DNA of 64,000 nt from Hexactinellida sp. DTS-2022 (lineage: Eukaryota; Porifera; Hexactinellida). The notes under the pieces were generated by a model, which was given only the letters and a program-made list of their open reading frames with translations, had not been told where the DNA came from and searched no databases. How positions within the stretch are numbered: the stretch's first letter is position 1; the number at the start of each line of letters is the position of its first letter. The position numbers and the translations under genes were made by a program. Below, piece by piece: positions 12,373-21,789 of the stretch. The stretch is taken from the NCBI GenBank assembly GCA_028753945.1, contig JAPNXP010000002.1, forward strand, positions 2,480,001-2,544,000. Reading direction: 5' to 3'.

Positions 12373-13480
12373 GATGGAGCCAAAGTGATAATAAATGTCG
12401 CCAGAGGTCAGGAAGTTGTAGGAGAGGAGGTCTGTGAGGAGTTCTAGTTCTTTGGGGCAATCAGGGAAATAGTGGGTGAAGGCTTCCCGGGCGAAATAGT
12501 GCGGGATAGAGGGGTAGAAAACCTTTATGTCATAATGACTGACGGCTGGTGCTGATCCATAGATTGACAATTGTTTCAATCACTGCATGCACATCAGAAG
12601 CAACAGGGAATGGGAGGCCATTTTGTGGGGACAAAAGGGGTGCGAAGAACCTTAGAAACGAGGGTAGTGACCGAAGAGGAATGGTTGACGATGGGGCGGC
12701 CAATGGGTCGATGGAGTAAGGTTCATGGGAGAATAACCTCTTGCGGAGCCGGATGGTTACGTTGTAGTACCAGGAGCGGGGCACTTGTCGGTATTGGAGT
12801 AATTAGATGGAAGATAATATTTGTAACTCAGTGTCCGTTAGGAGAACAAGCCCTGAGGTATGATCCGTAGACAGGATTCGGTGCGATTATTGGGCCATGC
12901 GTCATTTAAAGGGAGCTAGGAGGGTGGAGTAGGTTTTATGGTTCGATTGGTGTGAGTTGGGAGGGGGAACCTTGTGAAGGGAGGCAATTTGAAGTCTAAA
13001 TCCTAAATTGCGTGGTATGTAGTAAGAAATTTGTTGGAGTTGGGCGGCGGCGCCAGGTCTTGAAATGACATACCATAGGTCATAAGTCGCTGTAGCTTAA
13101 GGACCACGTGGTTAGAGAGGGAGTGCGAATATTATACCAGGGGTGGGGCAGCTGGGTAGGAAGTGAGAGGGGGGGAGGTCGAAGGGATTTCTAATGGTTT
13201 TGCAAGGATGCAAAGGGAATGTCTGATAGTGGTGGTGAGGAGAGCGTAAGTGAGGTAGGGAAGTGTTCACATAGCGAGGAAAATGGGATTCAAATAGGTG
13301 CTGGAGAAAGTCGGGAGGTGCTGAGTCAGGCACTCACATCCGGCTCAAAAAGAGAGTCGCGTGGTGACACGTTCCATGTTGTTGGTTTGGGGGTGATGGT
13401 GACTTCGTCCGCGTCCAGTCTCCAAAGAGGAGTGGTGTGGGGAGGGAAACTGTCCAAAACGGTCGATTAAGAACGTAAAG
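12373..13480 (-). pseudogene. Penelope-like element, reverse transcriptase part
   Basis: On the - strand, overlapping frames give a conserved-looking RT segment. It runs SWYYNVTIRLRKRL, then SPQNGLPFPVAS, DVHAVIETIVNLW, YDIKVFYPSIPHYFA and LLTDLLSYNFL, with SGDIYYHFGSISL at the break point. The block DIKVFYPSIP resembles RT palm motif A (first catalytic Asp) of Penelope-like and related retroelements. The YxDD box is not found; it may have been lost where the Helitron interrupts the gene. Frame changes near 12550 and 12800 make this a pseudogene. The coding strand is C-rich and Pro-rich (see also 13112-13333), unlike the AT-rich surroundings. A GIY-YIG-like domain lies downstream in the same orientation, which supports the Penelope assignment. 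Confidence 0.5.
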
Positions 13481-14930
13481 ATTAGGTCAATTAGAGTAGT
13501 TAGCTCTATCAGTCATTTTGTTAGACTTTTCTATTAATTTGCAAACCTTTATTCATAATGCTTATGCTAAATTTATTTAACATTTGACAAATTTTGATGG
13601 AGTTATAACGAGTTTTGGTAATTTTTGACTAAATTTTGTTATATTCTTATTATCCTTGAAAATCTAGTAGTAGACGGCACCTAATTACAGTGGTCCTATA
13701 ATGCAAGTAACATTGTATATATTGAACTACACAACATTGGATTAAGTTGAAAGTTTATTCCGCCTTATAGGAAATATATCTCAAATTTAGCTGTACTGAC
13801 AAGATTTCTCATTTCACCCCAAAGGGTGCTAGTCTTTGGTACGCCCGGACCTTCAAAGAGATGAAAATATTTACGAAGAGAAATTATTTATATAAAATAT
13901 TCCTGATTTGTCTGAATTCTATAACATTTTATTGATTTAATACATGGATATCATAACACGGTTTGGCTGAAACTAAAATTTGATATTCACTTATTAAAAT
14001 CACATGGTCAATTTTCTTCGGGCTCGGTCGCTTCGCGAGCTTTATTCGTTTGTGTTAGACACTGTGCAACACAATTAACGGCCGCTTCGCGTTCTTACCC
14101 TCCTCAAAATATCACTCATAATAAATAAGTTAAACTTGTGGCTTGTAAATTAACGTAAGTTGATCCAGTTCAGTTTGTTGTTATTTTGGAGCCAATTTTG
14201 TCAACTAATTAATTAATTAGTGCTATTTACTAACCGGCGATATAAACTGCATAACAAATAGTTTGATTCTTATTAATTCACTGCATTACTATAACCAAAT
14301 GCCATTTATTATGCAGAAGATTTTGGAGTTATTAGTTGAATAACTATGATTAATCAAGTATGCAATTTCGAAATTAATGTAGGTGAAGATTAAGTCATCA
14401 AACCTCGATATGTGCAATGACGCAGCGATAGGAGGTACATTTTTGCTATTGCCTTGCGCAGATTAAATGCAAATGCGAATGCGAAAAAATACAATATATT
14501 TTAGAGTGTGACAAGATTGTATGCTCTAAATCCAAAATTTGTTCCTACTTGACTTCACAATCCCATAAATCGGTATACGTATCTCTACTGTACTATGTTG
14601 TCTTGCCATCTAAAATTGTGTGAAAATCGGATAAAAACTGAAGGAGTTATTCCCAAATATTGGTTTTATAAAACCAATAGATCGTTGTCAGCGTGTAAAA
14701 CTACCCCTGCTTGCAAATTTTCAGATTTCTTGAACTTGTGGTCTTTCCTATTAATTCTGGACAAAGACATAAACAATAATTATATAGATGATTAGGGTAC
14801 ACTAGGGTATACTGCATTAAATTTTGTTTCCTGTTTTTGTTCTGACTAACTCTTGCTGCAAGGTAGTATTCCATATAAATGATCAGTTACTGTAAGATTT
14901 TGAGAGATTGTATATCAACATAATACCTGT
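13481..14930. other. Non-coding intronic stretch
   Basis: No gene seen. At 14020-14095 (- orientation) there is a fragment resembling the 3' end of the second Helitron-like family (GCGGCCGTTAA, then GCGACCGAGCCCGAAG), as at 39030 and 42290. The rest is AT-rich and featureless. Confidence 0.4.
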
Positions 14931-14939
14931 AGTTTAAGA

Positions 14940-15640
14940 TGCCCGTTCTGTTATCAGCATCCACTCGGGTCTCGAGGTATCAAAATTGAATTGAAAGTGC
15001 TACAAACAGAATGAACAGCCAGGTGACCACAGGCCCAACATGTGACACTCTTGTTTTTTTGGATGCAGGTCAGGTTATTATTGGAGATAGGTAGCATGCA
15101 TGATGACATGAATACAGAGTGTTTGAATCAGAGTAAAAAATCACAAGCATCTGTCACCCTCCTTGTACAGTCTAACATAGCTAGATTCAGGCGATGAACA
15201 GAGCTATGGGCAGGAATAGCCTGAGGTATAATAGCTTGTGTGTATTTCTGAACTCCTGAGCAATGTCATCTCATGACAGCTGCGCCATCGTAGCCTTGAG
15301 ATTCTATACACTCTCTAAACCATTCTGCTTTAATGTAGCAAGAATGTATTGCTTTCGGCATCCAGGGATGCAACCTCAACGGAAGTTTTGAAATTGTTCG
15401 AAGAGCGTTACTGACTCTTTGTCTAAATAGCGTACTCTAATAGAAAGTTGCTCCGTTCTTTTCGTCAGTTTATGTTAAGCAATATCTCACAAATTTCCTC
15501 TATTCTTTGGCTCAGACGATTTATTATTCCACGCATTGCAATTTCCTGGTTACAGCATAAAAGCAATACATACCTCACACATTGATTTTCAGTAGTGACG
15601 ATTTCTTGTAATTTGATCTGCTCTTGCACTAGCTAGTTGT
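14940..15640 (-). pseudogene. hAT transposase fragment (DUF4371/ZMYM-like)
   Basis: Read on the - strand, several frames give blocks typical of the hAT catalytic domain. They are EQLSIRVRYLDKESVTLFEQF at about 15390-15450, AEWFRECIESQGYDGAAVM at about 15280-15335, and QAIIPQAIPAHSSVHRLNLA at about 15190-15240. The GQGYDGAxxM and HxxxHxLNL signatures surround the second catalytic Asp of this transposase family. Stop codons and frame changes occur between the blocks. No termini were found. Confidence 0.7.
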
Positions 15641-15835
15641 TCAGATACTGATGAATTACTTTGCTAAGTTAGTATTTACTGATTCCAACGGATTAAGACT
15701 TGCTTGTGTTCATGGCCATTGTTATGTGTAGCTAAACTTGCACTTCTAACTGTTGCTGCCTCCATGTCACCCCAGTGATAGAATAAGTGTTATCAGGTTT
15801 ACTGGCTGTGCCAATTCCTCTAGATCCAAGAAATC

Positions 15836-15945
15836 TAAAATTACATCTGTGCCGACAGCATGTTCCTTTAAGGCACTATTTACTTATGGTTGGTGGATTT
15901 ATAGAGCTTCCAAAATAACATACTGTCGGCACAGATGTAATTTTT
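15836..15945. repeat. Inverted repeat, 28-bp arms
   Basis: The left arm at about 15836-15864 contains TTACATCTGTGCCGACAGCA. The right arm at about 15917-15945 contains its complement with one or two changes (ACTGTCGGCACAGATGTAAT). The loop is about 52 bp. It is either the core of a small MITE or a foldable hairpin. Confidence 0.75.
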
Positions 15946-16035
15946 TTGCCACGATATCATCACTACTTGCGAGCGTCGGTAGCTAGGTCGCTTCGCGGCG
16001 GAACATTTATATCAAGGTTTTAAATCAGTGCAGTG

Positions 16036-16215
16036 TAGGGTTCAATTAGAATTTCCAACTAAAATTACAATTATAATTATAGGGATTTATGTTTTCAATT
16101 ACAATTTCAATTATAGGGATTTGTGTTTTTCAATTGCAATTACAATTAAAATTATGTCAAAAACTGTAATTAATTGTAATTGAATTACTTACAATTATAA
16201 TTGAACCCAACCCTG
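16036..16215. mobile_element. Small MITE with TAGGGTTCAATTA-type ends
   Basis: It begins TAGGGTTCAATTAGAAT and ends in an inverted counterpart (ATAATTGAACCCAACCCT). The interior consists of short AATTACAATTATAATT-type repeats. The TAGGG terminus resembles the hAT MITEs at 20815 and 21874, but no 8-bp duplication is clear here. Confidence 0.5.
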
Positions 16216-17493
16216 ATCAGCAGGTTCATCGAAGTGTTTAAATATCGGAATATGACCTAACTCGATAAATCATGGAATATTTTGGTATACTACAAGTAAT
16301 TTCAATTGAAATTACAGATGCAGACTGTTAAACAATCATTAATTAGAGGTACAGTTGGTTGTCTTTGTAACTCTTATGAACTAAGTTAATCAATTTTGGT
16401 TTCTATATGCTAATAATACTAATGCTCATGATACCAATATATATTCGCTCTATAGTTTACTTTTATTTAAGGATGAAGGAATAGCGATCTTGTAGGTAAA
16501 GGAATGGTGATTCGAGCGTGTAATAAACTACGAATTGTGATTAATACTAATTTCCGGATAAGACGAACAAACAGTTCCACAAAATAATGTGCCTAAATTG
16601 CTATTCAATGGGTATTACTCCGATACTACGAATTCCGAATAAAGAGGATAGATTATAGCCGTCCGTTGGTGTTGGTATTTACGAAGTGCTACAATGATAA
16701 TAATAGCGATTCATTAACCTAGTTGCATGTATAAATTTATATAATTCAGAATTATGATAGATCGAACCATTTCTATCCACATGGAACTATTTTGGTATAA
16801 ATATGGTCAAATACAAGCCGATTACCGATGACAGAATAGAATATGTGAGAAAAAACAGGTGGTGGACCTGCAGAAGCCGGACTAACATAGTTTCAACTTA
16901 AGATAAAGTCGATCAAGGGTAAATAAACATTTGAAGGGATTACTGGTGGATTAGGTCTTTGCATGGAAGCACCTACCAGTCCATTTAGCACATGTGATAT
17001 GTTTATTATCCCACCTCCTTTGAGATTTCGTCTCAAAGTTCAGCACATGGATCAGTTTATGACCACAATGGAAAGACAATTATTTGATGAGACTTTTATC
17101 CTGGGTAATTGAGTCAAACAGAAAATATTCGAAAAGGGAACAAATTTTATTTGCTACTTTTGGGGCTACTATTCGAGTACTGTATACGGTGGATTGTTAT
17201 TTGACCTAGTTTTCTGAGAGTTATCATGCCGATACGGATATGATTGTGGATCTCTTAGAGCGACTGCTCTCAAACCATAATAAGCTGTTGGTTTCTAATT
17301 CATCTTCGACAATGCAACCTCACTCACCACCTTGTTTACTGAGCTTCCTCTTCCACTCACGTTCCACTTGAATTCCATCAATTATTTACCTTAACTATCA
17401 CCATTTTATCCTGATAAAATTAGCATAGCAATAATTTACTTACTAAGTTGTAGTTCACAGTAGTAGAGTTATGAACCATTGAAATTTAACTTA

Positions 17494-17892
17494 CCTTATT
17501 ATAGGAAATTAACGCGTCATGAAATTAACACGAAGGAAATTAACGCTCCATGAAATTAACTCGAATTGGAGCTGAACATTTGCAAATACTTTAAATTAAC
17601 GCTAATAAATTTTAGAAAAAAATTCAGGATTACTAATTTCCTGATTAAATACTATTTATTGTGCCCAAATAGGCTTCTAATCTACTTGATAGGCATGGTA
17701 TATCCTTTCAACCGAGTTGCTCATCTGAAAATATGTAGCTCGGAAGTTTGTCCATTCATTGTATAATTTTGCTAAATAGCAGGGAATTAAGGTCTTGGAA
17801 ATTAACGCTCCATGATATTATCGCGAAGGAAATTAACGCGATTTGGAGAAATTCGCGGTAATTTCATAGCGCGTTAATTTCCTATAATAAGA
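17494..17892. mobile_element. MITE family M (CCTTATTATAGG ends), copy 1
   Basis: The ends CCTTATTATAGGAAATTAAC and the inverse GTTAATTTCCTATAATAAG bracket an interior with repeated GGAAATTAACGC motifs. A second copy lies at 30544-30868 with the same termini and interior landmarks (GGTATACCCTTTCAAC-like, ATATGTAGCTCG). TA is present outside the left end. Confidence 0.8.
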
Positions 17893-17894
17893 TA

Positions 17895-18260
17895 TATTCA
17901 ATTCAATTGATCAACAATCACTTTTAGGCGAATTGCATGTCCACTTGTCATGTAATCAAGAGGTAAGATCTCTTCATCTATATCAACAGTCGATTCTTCT
18001 TCCCAACGGAACCCATGTTCAATGCAAATATATGTAATGACATCTTTGCTATGACTAGTTTACAAATTCTCTCTGGTGCGTATCATAGTATACCTCCACT
18101 TCTGTCCTTCGATCCCAGCTGCTCTTCCATATACCAATTGCACGTTGATATATTATTTCGCCACGTGTGTTTGAAATTGGATCGGTGTTAGGGTAGTTTA
18201 TCTTTGAATGAGATCTTTGTATTTTAACTGTAAACTTCGCACACCCCCTCAAAAGGTGAG
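17895..18260 (-). pseudogene. PIF/Harbinger-like transposase remnant (C-terminal part)
   Basis: On the - strand, one frame gives NTRGEIIYQRAIGIWKSSW at about 18110-18170. This resembles the ExxFGxxKxRW motif around the last catalytic residue of Harbinger DDE domains. About 50 codons further on, another frame gives ITYICIEHGFRWEEES, resembling the CxxLHNICxxxG tail, followed by an acidic run. The frame shifts between the blocks, so it is a remnant. The assignment rests on these two motifs only. Confidence 0.45.
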
Positions 18261-18604
18261 GTTATATAGCAAACCGACTCCTACAAAATATTATCCCAAA
18301 GGGATGTCGTTAACAGGTCTCTCAAAGCCACAATTTCTGCCCCTTTCAACTGGATTTCACAGAATTCCTAAAACGATTATGGTAACCTAATTTGAGCTGA
18401 AGTTTCATATCTTAGGCGAGTCTATCGGATGTCGAATTCGGATGCACATGATTTTATTTAACACTTTAACCAGAAGATAGAATTAATTAATAAACTTTTC
18501 TTTTCTACCCTGATTTTATCAGCTATGCTTAATGTAATTTGTTCAATATTCTAACGATTGATCTTGATGAACTAATCCCATGCTAACCAATTACTAAGTA
18601 GTAT

Positions 18605-19150
18605 ATCCTCAGTCGTGACCTTCGTTATATAAGGCCTTACTACTGAGTAGATTTTGCTGGACCATGGATTTCTTAAAGGCGTTTGATTATTAGCTGACAT
18701 ATCTTTATCTCAATAGCTAGTAATGACAGACCTGAGCAATGCATTATAATTGTATAGGAAGTTAGGAACATGATATCAAAGCATACATAACACCCTTTAG
18801 AATTGTGTTATATCACCATTTGAATACGTAATCGCTATTTTTCGTGGGAATTATCGTGTTTTATAGCCTGATTTTAACATAGTTAAACGCGTTCTAAATG
18901 TTCTAAATTGGAACATGAGGATGGCCATAACTCGTTGAATGAAATATATCGAAATTATAAATGGAATGTTGACACATTTCTCGGTTGCCTGGGAAATGCA
19001 TATTTCTTAAAATGAGCCATAACTAAAAAACTATCTATTTTATGTAAACTATGCTAGTACTGATCTATCCGCAATTGGTAACTTCCTATTCGCTGATAAT
19101 ACATTTTCTAGGCCTAACTTAAATAATCTTTGAGATAATGAGTGTATTAC
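18605..19150. repeat. Dispersed repeat R, copy 2
   Basis: Similar to 4760-5215 and 19853-20385. It begins GTGACCTTCG, then AAGGCCT and GGACCATGG, followed by the common core (TATAGGAAGTTAGGAACATG, CGAAATTATAAATG, GGTAACTTCCTATTC). No coding frame. Confidence 0.7.
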
Positions 19151-19509
19151 CATATAAAGAATTAAATGCTAATAATCTTTAGGGACTTGATTTTGTGGAT
19201 CTGTTTGTTCGTCTTATCCGGAAATTCGTATTAAATGTGTTCGTACTAACGAGGTTCTACTGTATATATACATAAACGTTTTTGTTTAATAGTGTAGATA
19301 TCAATTTCAAATCATTTCCAGATATCTTTTCAAATCATTTTCAAAATTTGAGTGCGATTTGATTTTTCAAATCAAATACTAGTAGCAAGTGGTCCTGCAA
19401 AGGAATTTCTTTACTTGTTCAGAAATACCTTTCATGCAATTTATATTCCTATTATTATCAATTAATTGAAAATTATTACTGAACAGTGTTTAAAAGTTTA
19501 TCGCACTTA

Positions 19510-19835
19510 GTATCATATATCGATCTATGCGCGAGCCACAATCTGCCTGTTGAGGATAACAGACGTTGAACATTGGCTGTGCCAATAAGACCATAAACTA
19601 TTTTAAAGCGACCTTGAACATAACTGGGTACACGTGTTGTTTTCCTACCCACCACATCAAAATATTAATTGTCTACTCCATCTGTCTTTTACGATCCTCT
19701 ATCGTGAATTTAGACAATTCCTCTTCGGGAGATCCCTCCTACACTGATCTCCTATCACCCGGAATCGCGGTCATCATTATTTCTGCAGCATCTGAAGCTT
19801 TGTCCCAGAAACGGCATTTTTCTGAAGAGATTCAT
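19510..19835 (-). pseudogene. hAT C-terminal dimerisation-domain remnant
   Basis: On the - strand, shifting frames read INILMWWVGKQHVYPVMF, then VALK, and a distorted SER-type region near 19530-19560. This fits the hAT C-terminal pattern of a WW followed by YPxLxxxA and a Ser/Glu/Arg motif. Stops and frame changes are present. It could belong to the same ancient insertion as the fragment at 14940-15640, but nothing proves this. Confidence 0.4.
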
Positions 19836-19852
19836 TGACTTGTTCCGCAAAA

Positions 19853-20385
19853 TATTATGATTCGTGACCTTCGATATAAAAGGCCTGAGTGCTGGTTTGA
19901 ACCATGGATCACTTAAAGTGCATTGAAAAATGGAGAATTGATCTTTATTCCAATAATTAGCAATGATTGAGATGAAAAGTGTATTATAACTATATAGGAA
20001 TATGGTATCCAGGTATACATAGCACTCTCCAGAATTGTGATATGTCATCATCTTGACGGCGTTATGGTAATTTTGGTTGCGAATTATCTTGTTTTTAAAG
20101 CATACTTTTAACATAGTTAAACGCGTTATATATGTTCTAAATTGGAACATGGTTATATCTAGAAGAAGTAGAATAGAATATATCGAAATTATAAATGGAA
20201 TGTTACACATTCCTCGGTTGCCATGTAAAATGTATATTTCCTAAAATGTGCCATAACTCAAAAACTATGAATGTTATGTAAACTAGACTGGTACTGGTCT
20301 GTCCGGAATAGGTAACTTCCTATTCATCGATAATACATTTTATATGCCTAACTTCAATAATTTTTGAGATAGTGAGATAATTAAC
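19853..20385. repeat. Dispersed repeat R, copy 3
   Basis: It begins CGTGACCTTCG, then AAAAGGCCTGAG and GAACCATGGATC, and carries the core shared with copies 1 and 2 (CGAAATTATAAATGGAATG, ACTCAAAAACTATG, CCGGAATAGGTAACTTCC). Copies 2 and 3 lie about 1.25 kb apart in the same orientation. Confidence 0.7.
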
Positions 20386-20387
20386 AC

Positions 20388-20726
20388 TTAATTCATTATT
20401 AGGTAATGACTCACTATCTCAAAAATTTTATTGGTATCACTTGCCCGAAACTTGTTTTTCTCAGAGGAGTTCAGTCTGTCGAGGAGGCCATCTTGCACTT
20501 GCACTTTAAGCATTCTATCGATTATGTGTACATGGAATTCCATCGTTTCTGATTCGTTGTGTGCAAGGTGAATACATGTTTCAGTAACGGTTGCACTCTT
20601 CCTTACGGACTTGGTGAATTCATGGGCCTTGCTAATCGCCTTCTCAAAACTGCGAAGGCGACAATTATTGAAATCCTTAATTTCCAACTCCTTGATGAAA
20701 GAATCGTCGCCTTGAGAGGAATTCAA
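20388..20726 (-). CDS. Unrecognised 112-aa open frame
   Basis: An open frame on the - strand that I do not recognise. It is hydrophilic, rich in Glu, Lys and Ser, with alternating charged residues that could form a helix (for example FEKAISKAHEFTKSVRKSA). There is no signal peptide, membrane segment or known motif. The frame remains open slightly upstream of the first Met, toward an AG at about 20765, so it could be an exon or a transposon fragment. It lies between repeat R copy 3 and a hAT MITE, which favours transposon debris. Confidence 0.2.
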   Translation of the reverse strand: MNSSQGDDSFIKELEIKDFNNCRLRSFEKAISKAHEFTKSVRKSATVTETCIHLAHNESETMEFHVHIIDRMLKVQVQDGLLDRLNSSEKNKFRASDTNKIFEIVSHYLIMN

Positions 20727-20814
20727 AGATTACCCAACAACCTCACGGACTCCTGGAAAAATTCAATTCAGTTGAAATCTATCCAATTCAATTCAAATAC
20801 TGGGGCGTTAAAAC

Positions 20815-21191
20815 TAGGGCTGAAACGAATATTCGAAATGTAACGAACGAACTTTTTTCTAAACGAACGAATATTCAAATATTCGTTCGTTTGGATGACT
20901 AGACATTAAATCAATTTCTAAATACAAAATACATTGGAAAATAGGTTTTTGATAATGTTAGAATGGTATAATAATAGTTACAAAGTGTATTATACACAAT
21001 TTAACTTATAATCAGCTAGTTTAAGTGGAAATTTAAATTTACGATATCTCTAAGCTATGAAAAAGTCCTGTTGTTGTCCAAAATTAGTTAACGAATATCC
21101 GTTTCAATCTAATATTCGTCCAAACGAACGAATATTCATTCAATCATTTCGAACGAATATTCGAATATTCGGTATATTCGTTTCAGCCCTA
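20815..21191. mobile_element. hAT MITE with TAGGGCTGAAACGAATATTCG ends
   Basis: The inverted termini are TAGGGCTGAAACGAATATTC and GAATATTCGGTATATTCG plus TTTCAGCCCTA. They are flanked by 8-bp direct repeats with one mismatch (GTTAAAAC at 20807-20814, GTTTAAAC at 21192-21199). The interior is 377 bp, non-coding and built of ACGAACGAATATTC-type subrepeats. TSD length and terminus fit the hAT superfamily. Confidence 0.85.
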
Positions 21192-21789
21192 GTTTAAACA
21201 CATTCAGGGCCATAGTTCGTATCACAACTATATAAGTGCGTAGCTTACCCGGGCTTAGGCAGGTGCGGGCAAGATCTTTGGAAATTCTCTGGACCGCCAG
21301 GACATTTATTTGGCCTCGGGAAGGTTGCGACGACTATGATTGTTTTAATCAGTCTAAGGAATATAACGGGGCATAGCCTACTATACATAAAGCCTCACAG
21401 TAAAATATGAAATCTGGACCAGGGATGTGGTCGCCGACGGGAAACGAAATTGCAATTTTTTATCAAATTTAGTAACATTCCGCTTAAAAACAGATATTCC
21501 GGTGACTAGCAGTCGATATATATCGAAAAATATGCATTTTAATCACAAAGCAAATTTTAGAATTTTGTGTTGTTATTCACCCATAATCTAAATAAGTGGT
21601 TTATGTTATATACCATACATAGCAAATTTATACTTTTATTACGCTCTACAGCTAAATAATCCATCTTGTTATTTATTTATGTCATTTCCATTAGTACAAT
21701 TCCCCTACAGAGCCCATTTCCCTATTAATTAATTAACCTTATAATTTGATTTATGCTACTACCATTAATTTATTAGTTTTTTTCTAACG

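Larger units (their letters stand above)
16490..19262. mobile_element. Probable pogo/Tigger-like element, decayed
   Basis: Near both borders lie inverted copies of a block containing TTCCGGATAAGACGAACAAA (about 16550 and 19212). The right border continues to GAGGTTCTACTGTA, a pogo-like end followed by TATA. Between them, near 17300-17390 on the + strand, a frame reads IFDNATSLTTLF followed by ELPLPLTFHLNS. This resembles the DNA-end of a DDE_1 (Tigger/pogo) catalytic core, but stops are frequent. The element hosts the MITE at 17494 and the Harbinger remnant. The boundaries are tentative. Confidence 0.35.

Noticed and set aside
10962-13470. Plus-strand open frames in the G-rich block (10962, 11495, 12571, 13219)
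   Set aside because: They are Gly/Arg/Val-rich shadows of the C-rich - strand retroelement coding sequence, which shows recognisable RT and nuclease motifs.
19755-20210. Minus-strand 151-aa open frame
   Set aside because: Most of it lies in dispersed repeat R copy 3, which recurs as non-coding sequence elsewhere; only its tail overlaps a hAT relic.
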